Notes: generated by a model not told the origin, from the letters alone. A DNA stretch of 64,000 bases from JANNWF01 sp038205755 (GCA_038205755.1 JBBRBN010000003.1:25739-89738); one strand, 5' to 3'; shown: positions 29,665 through 37,679, counted from the first letter of the stretch. Translations and numbers: made by a program.

Positions 29665-29696
29665 ACACCCCGAGGGCGCGTCGCGCCCCGGGGTGT
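29665..29696 (+). terminator. GC-rich hairpin after the DUF2383 gene
   Basis: ACACCCCG at 29665-29672 pairs with CGGGGTGT at 29689-29696; the inner arms GGGCGC and GCGCCC extend the stem around a three-base loop. There is no long T-run, so efficiency is uncertain. The 332 bases between the flanking genes hold this hairpin and the next promoter; nothing else is seen. Confidence 0.55.
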
Positions 29697-29857
29697 TCTG
29701 CGTCTGGCCGTCCGGCACGTTTTCCGATCCGCCATCCCGACCTGATTGCAATCCGCAATGTCGCACGTCGAACTGCACGACTGCGGGCAGCCCAGCACCC
29801 CCACGGATTGCCAACCGGGTCGCGCTTAATCCCTTTTTTATCAATTACTTGGGTTGT

Positions 29858-29873
29858 TGGCACGGGACTTGAA
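29858..29873 (+). promoter_or_regulatory. Sigma-54-like promoter for the DUF1328-BON unit
   Basis: TGGCACGGGACTTGAA has a perfect -24 box and correct ten-base spacing, but the -12 box reads TTGA instead of TTGC. The AT-rich tract upstream (29829-29845) would suit integration-host-factor or activator looping. It lies 55 bases before the DUF1328 start. Confidence 0.55.
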
Positions 29874-29928
29874 TGGCGATATCCCGAGCGCTGAACGCGT
29901 TCCCAACCAGACCTTCAGGAGATTCCCA

Positions 29929-30096
29929 ATGCTGCACTACGCCGTTGTTTTCTTTGTCATCGCGCTCATCGCTGCCGTCCTCGGCTTCGGCGGACTCGCA
30001 GGCGCCTCCGCAGGAATCGCCAAGGTCCTGTTCCTCGTGTTCCTGGTGCTGTTCGTGGTGTCGCTGTTCTTTGGCCGCCGCGCGACACGCCTGTAG
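29929..30096 (+). CDS. DUF1328 (YtjA-type) small membrane protein
   Basis: A 55-residue, almost wholly hydrophobic protein with two membrane helices (LHYAVVFFVIALIAAVLGF and KVLFLVFLVLFVVSLFFG) joined by a GLAGASAGIA turn, the pattern of DUF1328. The start at 29929 has CAGGAGA six bases upstream. Members are inner-membrane peptides often induced by stress; no biochemical role is known. It is followed 89 bases later by the BON-domain gene on the same strand. Confidence 0.88.
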   Translation: MLHYAVVFFVIALIAAVLGFGGLAGASAGIAKVLFLVFLVLFVVSLFFGRRATRL

Positions 30097-30185
30097 ACGG
30101 CTGCCCAGACCCGCTTACCCAGACCCGCTCAATCAACGATTCCCGATTCACCGCATCCCTTCCTTATCGCAACCGGAGACTCATC

Positions 30186-31010
30186 ATGACTACCCTCTTC
30201 CGTAAGTCCGCCTTGGCCCTCGTGCTCTCGGCAGTGCTGTCGACATCCGCCTTCGCCGACGACACCCGCAGCGTCGGCGAGCAGGTGACCGACGCGCGCG
30301 TCGAGTCACAGATCGCCACGGCGATCACGTTCAATCGCAATCTGAACCCGTTCGAGATCAGCGTCGAAGTGCGCGGCAACATGGCCACCCTCACCGGCAG
30401 CGTCGATGAGGCCATCGACAAGGAGCTGGCCGAGCGCGTCGCGATGAATGCCAAAGGCATCAGCAAGGTTGACAACCAGATCGCGGTCGAGCCCAACAAG
30501 CAGCGTATGGCGCGTGACCCGTCCAATCGCGACTTTGGTCAAACCGTCCAAGACGCCACGCTGACCGCGACCGTCAAGTCGCGTCTGCTCTGGAACGGCA
30601 CCACCGACGGGCTGGACATCAATGTCGACACAATCAATCAGCACGTGACCCTGACCGGCACCGCTACGACGGCGCAGGAGAAGACCACCGCCGGTCGACT
30701 GGCGTCCTACACCGATGGCGTGCGCCGCGTGGACAACCAGATCGTCGTCACCCCGGGTGATATGCCGACCCGTCGTACCGCCTCCACCGAGCCGGTGGCC
30801 GACACCTGGATCACCGCCAAGGTGAAGTCCTCGCTGCTGGTGTCGCGCAATGTCAGCGGTCTTGATCTGACCGTCGAGACTAAGAACGGCGTCGTGATGC
30901 TCGGTGGCGAAGCCGGCACCTCGGCCCAGCGCGACCTGGCCGCCGAGATTGCCCGTGACATACGCGGCGTGACCAGCGTCAATACCGATGGCGTCAAGAT
31001 TTCGTCGTAA
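30186..31010 (+). CDS. Periplasmic protein with three BON domains (OsmY-like)
   Basis: A 274-residue exported protein. Signal peptide about 1-24 (cleavage after SAFA), then three BON domains: about 35-100 (VESQIATAITFNRNLN), 115-190 (LTATVKSRLLWNGTTDG) and 205-272 (ITAKVKSSLLVSRNVSG), each ending in a G-V or I-S-V-N strand. E. coli OsmY has two such domains, binds phospholipid surfaces and is induced by hyperosmotic stress. A ribosome binding site (CCGGAGACTCATC) precedes ATG 30186. It shares a likely transcript with the DUF1328 gene and ends at a strong hairpin. Confidence 0.88.
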   Translation: MTTLFRKSALALVLSAVLSTSAFADDTRSVGEQVTDARVESQIATAITFNRNLNPFEISVEVRGNMATLTGSVDEAIDKELAERVAMNAKGISKVDNQIAVEPNKQRMARDPSNRDFGQTVQDATLTATVKSRLLWNGTTDGLDINVDTINQHVTLTGTATTAQEKTTAGRLASYTDGVRRVDNQIVVTPGDMPTRRTASTEPVADTWITAKVKSSLLVSRNVSGLDLTVETKNGVVMLGGEAGTSAQRDLAAEIARDIRGVTSVNTDGVKISS

Positions 31011-31038
31011 CGGACTGCGCCAACGCCCAATGTCCCGA

Positions 31039-31066
31039 CCGCAGGCGGCAGGAATGCCGCCTGCGG
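31039..31066 (+). terminator. Strong hairpin after the BON gene
   Basis: CCGCAGGCGGCA (31039-31050) and its perfect complement (31055-31066) enclose a GGAA tetraloop, 28 bases past the stop. Only a short T-run follows. Confidence 0.65.
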
Positions 31067-31240
31067 CGGTTTGCATGGCGTCATGACATCCATCATCCGG
31101 CGTTCCCGGCGCTGGCCAATGCAGTTCACTGCAGTGCCGAGGCCGGCCGCTGAAAACGATTGCTGCTTTAGGCACCGGGATGTCGTCGGGTAGCATGGCC
31201 CGTCCGTCGAACCGGCGCGCCACCCCAAGGACTATCGGTC

Positions 31241-32377
31241 GTGATCGAATCGTTACTCAGAACCAAGGCGTCACTGGTGCTGGTCGTCGACGATCAAGAG
31301 GCCAATGTGCGCTTGATGGGCGCCGTGCTGACGGGCGCCGGCTTCGATGTCATGCCGGCACTGTCCGCCGACCAGGCGCTGCTGCGGCTCACCGCCAGTC
31401 TGCCGGACGTCATCCTGCTGGATATGCGGATGCCCGGGAAAGACGGACTCTGGCTTCTGGCGCAGCTCAAGCGCGACCAGAAGACCGCCGACATCCCGGT
31501 GATTTTTGTGACGGCCGCGCATGAGCGTGAATTCGTCATCCGGGCGCTCGACGAGGGCGCTGTGGACTACATCACCAAACCCTTCGTAGCCGAGGAACTG
31601 GTCGCCCGGGTGCGCACTCACGCCGAATCCAAGCAGCTGCGCGACCGGCTGCGCCGCGCGATCACCGAGCGCGAGGAGATCAGCTCGCTGGTGGCGCACG
31701 ACCTCAAAAACCCGCTGTTCAACATCAGTCTCAATGCCAACATGCTCGGCGAGGTCGCCGGCCAGCCGGAGCAGGTTGCCAAGCTGGCGGCGTCGATCGA
31801 AAAGTCCGCGCAACGGGCGATGAAGTTCGTCCAGAACTATCTTGAGAATCGCGCCGATGTGGAACTGCGCAGGGGCTACCTGCCGACGGTCTGCCATCCC
31901 ACCCAACTGGCCGACGACCTGCTGGAAGAGCTCTCGGCGTCGCTTTCGGTCCGGCAGCAGCTGCTCCAGCGTGACTACCGCCTGGCGGACCCGATTCTCG
32001 CCGATGCCGACGCCTTTCAGGTTGTTCTGCGCAACCTGCTCACCAACGCCAGCAAGTACGCGCCGCCCGCCAGCCGCATCACGGTTTCGGTACGGCGTGG
32101 CAAGCCCGGCTTTCTGCAGATCGCCGTGCTCGACCAGGGGCCGGGCATTTCGGAGGCTGACCAGCTGCGGCTGTTCCAGCGCTTCGTGCGCTTGAGCTCG
32201 CGGGGCGACGGCAGCGAGCAGTCCACCGGTCTTGGCCTGGCGGCCGCCATGCAGGAGGCGCGCTGGATGGGTGGAGAGCTGTGGTACGAAGACGCCAGCG
32301 GTGGCGGGGCCGCCTTCATCTTCGAATTGCCGCTGGCGCCAGCGGACGCGAGCGCAATGGCGCAGACGAGCAGCTGA
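31241..32377 (+). CDS. Soluble receiver-histidine kinase protein
   Basis: A 378-residue protein with reversed order: an N-terminal receiver (about 12-128; acidic pair Asp17-Asp18, phosphoacceptor Asp61 in LLDMRMPG, Lys113) followed by a HisKA helix with His153 in VAHDLKNPL and a HATPase domain (N-box NLLTNASKYAPP, DQGPGISEA, STGLGLAAA). There is no membrane segment, so it acts in the cytoplasm, perhaps relaying from another kinase. GTG 31241 is preceded by CAAGGA. It stands alone between a hairpin and the convergent phosphoesterase gene. No sigma-54 motif is seen before it. Confidence 0.88.
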   Translation: MIESLLRTKASLVLVVDDQEANVRLMGAVLTGAGFDVMPALSADQALLRLTASLPDVILLDMRMPGKDGLWLLAQLKRDQKTADIPVIFVTAAHEREFVIRALDEGAVDYITKPFVAEELVARVRTHAESKQLRDRLRRAITEREEISSLVAHDLKNPLFNISLNANMLGEVAGQPEQVAKLAASIEKSAQRAMKFVQNYLENRADVELRRGYLPTVCHPTQLADDLLEELSASLSVRQQLLQRDYRLADPILADADAFQVVLRNLLTNASKYAPPASRITVSVRRGKPGFLQIAVLDQGPGISEADQLRLFQRFVRLSSRGDGSEQSTGLGLAAAMQEARWMGGELWYEDASGGGAAFIFELPLAPADASAMAQTSS

Positions 32378-32471
32378 GCGGAAGCCTGTTGGCCCGCTCG
32401 ACGAAGAGGCAACCGCACAACGCCGAAAACAGCGACCGACTGGCTCTGCTCCAGCCGCGCTCTGCGGCACC

Positions 32472-33272
32472 TCAGGCCAGCTGCAGCGTGTGCCTGCGGA
32501 CCAGTCGAAAACCAGCGCCATCCAGGGGACAGTCCCAGCGCTCCACCTCGCATTGCCGATCACTGCTGCCCTGGTCTGGCGCATAGCGGATCAGATTGCA
32601 GGAGTTCGGCGCGCCTTCGCGAATCCGCCGCGAAGCGCAGGTGCCGGCATTCACCGCCCACGCGGTGGCGCACTGCGGCAGGGCCTCCACAAACGGCCAA
32701 TGGATATGGCCGGCCAGAAACAGGTCAGCGCCGGCGGCGGTCAGCCGCTGCAGTGCGACGTCGGCGCCGTGACAGCGATTGCGCAGGTCCTGAGTCCGGT
32801 CAACCCACAGCGGCTGGTGAGTTACCACCAGCCGCAGCGCTGTCGGCGCGGCGGCGGCCAGGCGACGTTCGGCGGCGGCGATCTGGTCGGCCGAAATCTG
32901 GCCGTCGATGTGCCGCAAGCGGCGGGTGGTCTTGACGCCAACCAGATGAAACGGACCAGACTGCAGGTCGGGCGACAGCGCAGTCTGTGCAAGCCCGCGG
33001 CGATAGCGCTCGTAGGGCCACACGGCACGCATCAGCAGGTTGAATAGAGGGATGTCGTGATTGCCAGGCAAGATCAGCCGATCCGCCACCGGAAGCGCGT
33101 CCAGCCAGCGTCGGGCTCGCTGGAACTGGGCCACCGTGGCCCGCTGGGTGATGTCACCGCTGACCACCAGCACCTGCGGCTTCTGCCGCTCGACCAGGTG
33201 CTGCAACGCGGCCAACACCTCCGGCAACTCAGTGCCAAAATGCGGATCCGACACCTGCAGCAGCACACTCAC
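32472..33272 (-). CDS. Metallophosphoesterase (calcineurin-like)
   Basis: A 266-residue cytoplasmic phosphoesterase of the 3',5'-cyclic-nucleotide or generic metallophosphatase type. Metal-binding motifs: QVSDPHFG, VVSGDITQR (GD), LPGNHDIP (GNHD), VTHQPLW and LAGHIHWP. It starts with GTG at 33272, overlapping the lipid kinase stop as GTGA, so it is translationally coupled as last gene of the unit starting at 35601. The substrate is not determinable from sequence. The partner lipid kinase makes an envelope role plausible. Confidence 0.85.
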   Translation of the reverse strand: MSVLLQVSDPHFGTELPEVLAALQHLVERQKPQVLVVSGDITQRATVAQFQRARRWLDALPVADRLILPGNHDIPLFNLLMRAVWPYERYRRGLAQTALSPDLQSGPFHLVGVKTTRRLRHIDGQISADQIAAAERRLAAAAPTALRLVVTHQPLWVDRTQDLRNRCHGADVALQRLTAAGADLFLAGHIHWPFVEALPQCATAWAVNAGTCASRRIREGAPNSCNLIRYAPDQGSSDRQCEVERWDCPLDGAGFRLVRRHTLQLA

Positions 33273-34279
33273 TGTGGATTCGCCGCCGCGCTGTCAGGCT
33301 CCTTCACTGGCCGTGGCATCAGCAGACGCAGCGGTTCGGCAGCGACCCGGATGCGCAGCGGTGACCGCATCAGCGTGATCTCACCGTCAATCGCTACGCG
33401 CAGCCGACGCCGGGCAGACAAGCGGCTGATGGTCAGCTCGTCAAAACGGAACGTCTCACGGTGCTCACCATCGGCCCAATATCCGAGCACGCCGCGCAGC
33501 GCGAGGCCAAGCACCGCCATTCGCGACTGCGGCCGCAGGCGGATGCCGATCAGGTGACCCTGTTCAACCGCCTCGGCGTCTTCGATGCCAAGCTTTTCCA
33601 GCTGCAGCCGGTTGTTGCCGACAATCATGGACAGCAGATTCTCGTTGGTCGTGCCGTCCGGACCCCGGATGCTCAGCCGCAACCGCGGGTGCGTACCAAG
33701 CACGGTGTTGAGGCCCGCCCACAGCGCCACCAGGCGGCTGCGCCCCAGCCGCGTCTTGAATGCTTCGCGATCTTCCAGCACTCGCCGATACAGACCGACG
33801 CTGGCATTGACGAGAAACACCCGTTCGTTGACCAGACCCACCTGCACGTCGCGAATCTCGGCGTCGAGAAGGTCACGGGTCGCCGTCTCGATGTCTTCCG
33901 ACAGTCGCTGGTTACGACCAAAAAAGTTGAACGTGCCCTGCGGCAGCGCGCCGAACGGCAAGCCGCTGCCCAGAACCTGCTGCACCACGGCGTTGATGGT
34001 GCCGTCGCCGCCGGCCGCGACGACCGCACCGCCTGCTTTCCGGGCGCCGTCGATGGCGCGCTGGATAGCGGCAGGTAGCTCACGCGGCCGGCGCACAAGC
34101 TGCACTTCCACGGTCCGCCCCGCCTCGCGCAGGAGTGCTTCAACGGTCTGCTGGCGCTGCACGCCCTGCTGATGACCCGAGCCAGCGTTCATCACCACGA
34201 AGAAGCTTCTGGGCGAGTCTTTGGCCTCAGGTTGCGTCGACCGTCGCGGTGACGCGGCGCCCGATCCTGACTCAGCCAT
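33269..34279 (-). CDS. Diacylglycerol/lipid kinase family protein
   Basis: A 336-residue DAGK-catalytic-domain protein. The ATP site is VVAAGGDGTINAVVQQ (about residues 90-105), preceded by VVMNAGSG (about 29-36) and followed by LPQGTFNFFGRN, in which FNFFGRN takes the place of the usual N-FAR. Soluble lipid kinases of this type phosphorylate diacylglycerol or related lipids at the inner membrane. ATG 34279 overlaps the end of the upstream small gene by 8 bases and starts a non-conserved, basic N-terminus. Coupled at its 3' end to the phosphoesterase. Confidence 0.85.
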   Translation of the reverse strand: MAESGSGAASPRRSTQPEAKDSPRSFFVVMNAGSGHQQGVQRQQTVEALLREAGRTVEVQLVRRPRELPAAIQRAIDGARKAGGAVVAAGGDGTINAVVQQVLGSGLPFGALPQGTFNFFGRNQRLSEDIETATRDLLDAEIRDVQVGLVNERVFLVNASVGLYRRVLEDREAFKTRLGRSRLVALWAGLNTVLGTHPRLRLSIRGPDGTTNENLLSMIVGNNRLQLEKLGIEDAEAVEQGHLIGIRLRPQSRMAVLGLALRGVLGYWADGEHRETFRFDELTISRLSARRRLRVAIDGEITLMRSPLRIRVAAEPLRLLMPRPVKEPDSAAANPQ

Positions 34280-34703
34280 GCGTTGCCACGTCCGCCGATG
34301 ACGGCGCCGGACGGGATTGACCCGCAGCCGGACCGGCGTCCTCGCGCTCGCTGCCAGGGCGTTGAAGCGACGGCGCGATCTGCTTGAACATGCGCAGCGC
34401 GGTCTCCGCCACACCCAGCCACAGCGCAATGCTGACCGGCGATGCCGTGCCGAGGCCCTCGCCGGCAGCCCGATTCGCGGTCGACCGGATGCCACCCGAC
34501 GAACCGCCGTTCGGTTTGCCGTGGCTGGTTCGCCCCTCGATCCAGAAGCCCAGCGCAGCGCCTCCAGCGACCAGCGCCCGCGGCGCCCATTCATGGAACA
34601 CCCGTCGACGCAGCAGCGCTTCGCCGGTCAGCAGCTCGGACCGGAGCCGCTGAACGTCACTCTCGGCAATTACTACGGCGCGTTGACGGGCTGCAAGAGT
34701 CAT
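34272..34703 (-). CDS. YqjK-like small membrane protein
   Basis: A 143-residue protein in the position of yqjK. The N-terminal helix is Arg/Glu-rich (RQRAVVIAESDVQRLRSELL), then comes a hydrophobic stretch (APRALVAGGAALGFWI), a Gly/Ser-rich stretch, and a second hydrophobic region (SPVSIALWLGVAETALRMF). AGGAGA stands 7 bases before ATG 34703. Sequence similarity to E. coli YqjK is only in layout, so the call depends on the yqjD-yqjE-yqjK order. Function unknown; probably inner-membrane. Confidence 0.55.
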   Translation of the reverse strand: MTLAARQRAVVIAESDVQRLRSELLTGEALLRRRVFHEWAPRALVAGGAALGFWIEGRTSHGKPNGGSSGGIRSTANRAAGEGLGTASPVSIALWLGVAETALRMFKQIAPSLQRPGSEREDAGPAAGQSRPAPSSADVATHG

Positions 34704-34729
34704 CCGGTGGTCTCCTAGGTTTCGTGTTC

Positions 34730-34789
34730 AGCCCGCGTGGTTGGTGAATTCGCACGATGGGCGCGTGAGATTCATGCAACAGGCGGGTT
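34730..34789. repeat. Palindromic repeat, short copy (copy A)
   Basis: An imperfect 60-base palindrome: AGCCCGCGTGGTTGGTGAAT at one end and, read inward from the other, AACCCGCCTGTTGCATGAAT. The same arms (GCCCGC, TGAAT) bound the 164-base element at 56306-56469. The right arm carries the stop codon (TGA, 34772-34774) and last codons of the YqjE-like gene. It looks like an REP-type element inside an operon. Confidence 0.65.
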
Positions 34790-35155
34790 CGGGGGGTATG
34801 CGAGCAGCGCCGCCAGCTGGCGCCGCGAGGCCGGCATTCCACAATGTCCAAGCAGCTGCCGGGCGCGGCGCGCGAACCAGATGGCCAACAGCAGCGCCAG
34901 CAAGCCGGCGACCGCCACTGCCGCCTGCCAAGGCAGACCAACAGCGAGCAGACCCGCAACCACCAGCGCCATCGTCATGATGGACGCCGATGCCAGACAG
35001 CCGGAAGCGATGATCGCGTACAGCGCCGAGCGCAGTAGCGCAGCGCCGGCCAACTCGAGTTCGCTCTCGGCCAGCCGACCGACCGCCGAGAGCGTTCCCT
35101 GAGCAGAGCGGGCAACCTGCTCCAAAGTGCCGACTTCGGCGGCCTCGCGGTCCAC
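34772..35155 (-). CDS. YqjE-like membrane protein (putative holin-superfamily fold)
   Basis: A 127-residue protein with an amphipathic N-terminal helix (LEQVARSAQGTLSAVGRLAESELELAG) and two membrane helices (ASIMTMALVVAGLLAVGL and AAVAVAGLLALLLAIWFA), matching the layout of YqjE. The GTG at 35155 (VDREAAEVG) has GAGG nine bases upstream and lies 11 bases after the ElaB/YqjD-like gene; an upstream reading would overlap it. Its last codons and stop lie in a palindromic repeat, so the C-terminal tail (NPPVA) may be element-derived. Function unknown. Confidence 0.7.
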   Translation of the reverse strand: MDREAAEVGTLEQVARSAQGTLSAVGRLAESELELAGAALLRSALYAIIASGCLASASIMTMALVVAGLLAVGLPWQAAVAVAGLLALLLAIWFARRARQLLGHCGMPASRRQLAALLAYPPNPPVA

Positions 35156-35166
35156 TGCGCGCTGCC

Positions 35167-35601
35167 TCAGCGACGCAGCAGACGTGACAACAGGAATCCG
35201 CTGGCTACCGCGATGCCAACTGCAGCCACCGGCCGTTCGCGCACGAACTGCTCGGAGCGTGCCAGCATCGACTCGCCCGTGCTGAGCAGGCTCTGCCACT
35301 GCTGCTGGGCGTCGGCGGCCGCCGACGAACCGGCTTCTGCGGCCTCGCGCCGCGCCGCCGCGAGATCTGGCGCCAATTCGGCATAGCCGTCCTTGAGCGC
35401 CTGGGCGGCGGCGTCGTTGGCACTGGGGATGGCGTTTACCGCCTTGCGCGCCGCTTCCTGCAGATGCTCGCCGGCGGCCTTGAGGTGCTCGCGCGTGGCT
35501 GACGGCGGCGTCGGACTGCCGTTCCCGACTGGTGCGGCGCCAACGTCGCTGACCGAGGGATTGTCTACCGAGGGATTGTTGGCTGATGGATAGACGGACA
35601 T
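35167..35601 (-). CDS. ElaB/YqjD/DUF883-family membrane-anchored protein
   Basis: A 144-residue protein. The first 35 residues are low-complexity, with the repeat NNPSVDNPSVSD. A long helical region follows (REHLKAAGEHLQEAARKAV), then a C-terminal membrane anchor RPVAAVGIAVASGFLLSRLLRR, the diagnostic end of DUF883. E. coli YqjD and ElaB are tail-anchored inner-membrane proteins that bind ribosomes in stationary phase. ATG 35601 has AAGGA at good spacing. It heads a leftward unit of five coupled or closely spaced genes ending at 32472. Confidence 0.85.
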   Translation of the reverse strand: MSVYPSANNPSVDNPSVSDVGAAPVGNGSPTPPSATREHLKAAGEHLQEAARKAVNAIPSANDAAAQALKDGYAELAPDLAAARREAAEAGSSAAADAQQQWQSLLSTGESMLARSEQFVRERPVAAVGIAVASGFLLSRLLRR

Positions 35602-35765
35602 GGTTGATTCCTTCTTGGGGTGGGATGTCACGGGGGTGTTGCCAGGTTTACAGCCGGGGCGGGCGAGCACAACGCCAAGGAGCGGCGTGGCACGCCCTGA
35701 GTTCGCCGGCCTCACTGCAGTGGACTTATCCGAGCGGCCAATCTGAGCGTAGCACTGCGCTCCGC

Positions 35766-35948
35766 CTAGCGCGGGAGGCCCGCAAGTGCCAGCAGCGGAC
35801 GGGCATCGATGACCGGGATACCTGTGGAAGCGTTGATCCCAATGGGCGTCAGCGGGGCGCGCTCAGGCGCGCGGTCGCTCGCGCAGCGCATTGCGCCCAG
35901 CGCTAGAAGTTCGTGCAGGCCGAGATCGGCAAGACACAGGGTGGCCAT
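35766..35948 (-). CDS. Small gene of unknown function under a sigma-54 promoter
   Basis: A 60-codon frame with GGGAG six bases before ATG 35948 and a near-perfect sigma-54 promoter 37 bases further up (35985-36000). The product has a hydrophobic start (MATLCLADLGLHELLALGAM), two cysteines (5 and 22), a basic-acidic middle and the tail STGIPVIDARPLLALAGLPR. It has no signal peptide or clear membrane helix, and I recognise no family. It is divergent from the sigma-54 activator gene. A chance frame is possible in such GC-rich DNA, but promoter, ribosome site and start line up. Confidence 0.5.
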   Translation of the reverse strand: MATLCLADLGLHELLALGAMRCASDRAPERAPLTPIGINASTGIPVIDARPLLALAGLPR

Positions 35949-35984
35949 CGCGTACTCCCGTAATGGTGGACTCCAGAAGGCTCC

Positions 35985-36000
35985 CGCAAGGTCCGTGCCA
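35985..36000 (-). promoter_or_regulatory. Sigma-54 (-24/-12) promoter facing the small gene
   Basis: On the minus strand TGGCACGGACCTTGCG fits the consensus in every key position (GG, ten bases, GC). Start of transcription would fall near 35973, leaving a leader of about 25 bases that contains the ribosome binding site of the 60-codon gene. Transcripts may continue into the ElaB-like operon starting at 35601. Confidence 0.72.
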
Positions 36001-36102
36001 ATCGGCAGATTGGCGGTTTGGCACGGTGTCGCACGCTCGGTGCCGTGCATATGGCACTCTCTCGTCCCGCGCCGCCGTGCGTCCTGCACGAAACCAGAGC
36101 CC

Positions 36103-37467
36103 ATGCCAGCCATCAGCGATCCCGCCGCCCGCGTTCTTGCCATCGACGATGACGCCGACATCCTCGGCACCTACCGCGCCATCATTGAAGCCCAAGGCAT
36201 GCAGTTCGCCGCCGCCGAGACCATTGAAGTAGGGCTGCGGCTGGCCGCCAGCCGGCCGTTTGATGTCTGCCTGCTGGACCGCAACATCGGCTACGACCTC
36301 GGCACCGAAGCATTGCCTCAACTGAAGACCCAGGCGCCCAGTCTGCGCATCATCATGGCCAGCGCGCATGGCAATCTCGAAGCCGCCATGGAGGCGCTGC
36401 GCCTGGGCGTGCACGACTACCTGGTCAAACCGTTTTCGCCCGAGCAGCTGCGCATCGCGCTGGCCCGACAGATTGAGGCGCGTCGACTCTCCACCCGGGT
36501 GGAGGTGCTGGAGCGTGAAGTGGGCCAGCGCAGCGCAGCTGAGCCGCACAGCGATTCGAAGCCGATGCGCGATGCGCTGGCGATGGCCAAGCAGGTCGCC
36601 CGGACCGGCGCCAACGTGCTGCTGCTGGGTGAAAGCGGCACCGGCAAGAACGTGGTCGCCCGTGCCATCCACAGCTGGAGTCCGCGCGCCGGCAGCAACT
36701 TTGTCACGATCAATTGCCCGTCGCTTGGCGCTGAGCTGCTCGAAAACGAGCTGTTCGGGCATCGCAAAGGAGCCTTCACCGGCGCCCAGGAAAGCAGCGA
36801 GGGTCGCGTCGCGCAGGCCGATGGTGGCACGTTGTTTCTTGACGAGATTGGTGACTTTCCGCTGCCGCTGCAGCCCAAGCTGCTGCGCTTCATCCAAGAC
36901 AAGGAATACGAGCGCGTCGGCGACGCGGTGACCCGCCAGGCAGACGTTCGACTGGTCACTGCGACCAATCGCAGCCTCGCCCAGATGGCTGCCGATGGCC
37001 AGTTCCGTCAGGATCTCTTCTACCGTCTCAACGTGGTCGCCATCACCCTGCCCGCGCTGCGCGAGCGGCCTGAAGACATCCTTCCGCTGGCCCGACGCTT
37101 TGTGGCGCGATTTGCCGCTGACTATGGCTGCCCCGCCCGCTCGATCTCCGCCGATGCCGAGCAGCTGCTGCAGACATACCGTTGGCCAGGCAACGTGCGC
37201 GAACTGCAGAACGTCATCGAACGCGCCGTGATACTCAGCCCCGAAGCAACCATCCAGCCGGTGGCGCTGGCGGTCGGCAGCGGCAACCAGAACCCGGTGG
37301 TAACGAGCGTGATCGCGGTCGGCTCGGAGCTCACCCTTGAGGCGCTTGAGCGCAAGCACGTCGAGGCTGTACTGACGCGCACCCAGTCTCTGGACGAGGC
37401 CGCGCGGACGCTGGGCATTGATGCCTCAACGCTGTACCGCAAGCGCAAGACCTACGGGCTGATCTGA
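36103..37467 (+). CDS. NtrC-family sigma-54-dependent response regulator
   Basis: A 454-residue activator with three domains. Receiver, about 10-125: acidic pocket Asp15-17, phosphoacceptor Asp59 in LLDRNIG, KPF loop. AAA+ domain, about 150-375: GESGTGKN as Walker A, GAFTGA loop for contacting sigma-54, GGTLFLDEIGD as Walker B, ELFGHRKG and ATNR. Fis-type helix-turn-helix at the end (LDEAARTLGIDASTLYRKRK). ATG 36103 opens the receiver directly; the longer frame upstream is not conserved. When phosphorylated such proteins bind upstream sites and open sigma-54 promoters. It sits among five such promoters and 975 bases before a hybrid kinase gene, its likely partner. Confidence 0.93.
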   Translation: MPAISDPAARVLAIDDDADILGTYRAIIEAQGMQFAAAETIEVGLRLAASRPFDVCLLDRNIGYDLGTEALPQLKTQAPSLRIIMASAHGNLEAAMEALRLGVHDYLVKPFSPEQLRIALARQIEARRLSTRVEVLEREVGQRSAAEPHSDSKPMRDALAMAKQVARTGANVLLLGESGTGKNVVARAIHSWSPRAGSNFVTINCPSLGAELLENELFGHRKGAFTGAQESSEGRVAQADGGTLFLDEIGDFPLPLQPKLLRFIQDKEYERVGDAVTRQADVRLVTATNRSLAQMAADGQFRQDLFYRLNVVAITLPALRERPEDILPLARRFVARFAADYGCPARSISADAEQLLQTYRWPGNVRELQNVIERAVILSPEATIQPVALAVGSGNQNPVVTSVIAVGSELTLEALERKHVEAVLTRTQSLDEAARTLGIDASTLYRKRKTYGLI

Positions 37468-37663
37468 GCGACGCTCACGGCGTGCTTGCAGCGCCGACGG
37501 ATTGCATCGACTCGCAGCCCGTGCGGGGAAAGAGCTGGGGCGCGACCGCACCGGGGACCAGGGCGAGACCGCCAATGCGCAGGCCTCGTGCATGTTGCCT
37601 GAACCTCGCACTGCAGCATGGGCGTTTCGCACGACGTTGACGGCCAAACCGGCACCTTCGAGT

Positions 37664-37679
37664 CGGCACGGTTCTTGCT
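37664..37679 (+). promoter_or_regulatory. Sigma-54-type promoter for tspO
   Basis: CGGCACGGTTCTTGCT has GG, ten bases, GC; only the first base (C for T) departs from the usual box. It lies 100 bases before the tspO start. The 311-base gap between the regulator and tspO holds this site and nothing else that I can identify. Confidence 0.62.

Noticed and set aside
35660..35690. Weak -24/-12-like sequence (minus strand, TTGGCGTTGTGCTCGC) before the ElaB-like gene
   Set aside because: GG-N10-GC spacing is right but both boxes depart from the consensus; too weak to annotate.
36018..36034. Plus-strand TGGCACG box that might serve the activator gene itself
   Set aside because: The GG and GC are nine bases apart instead of ten, so it does not fit a sigma-54 promoter.
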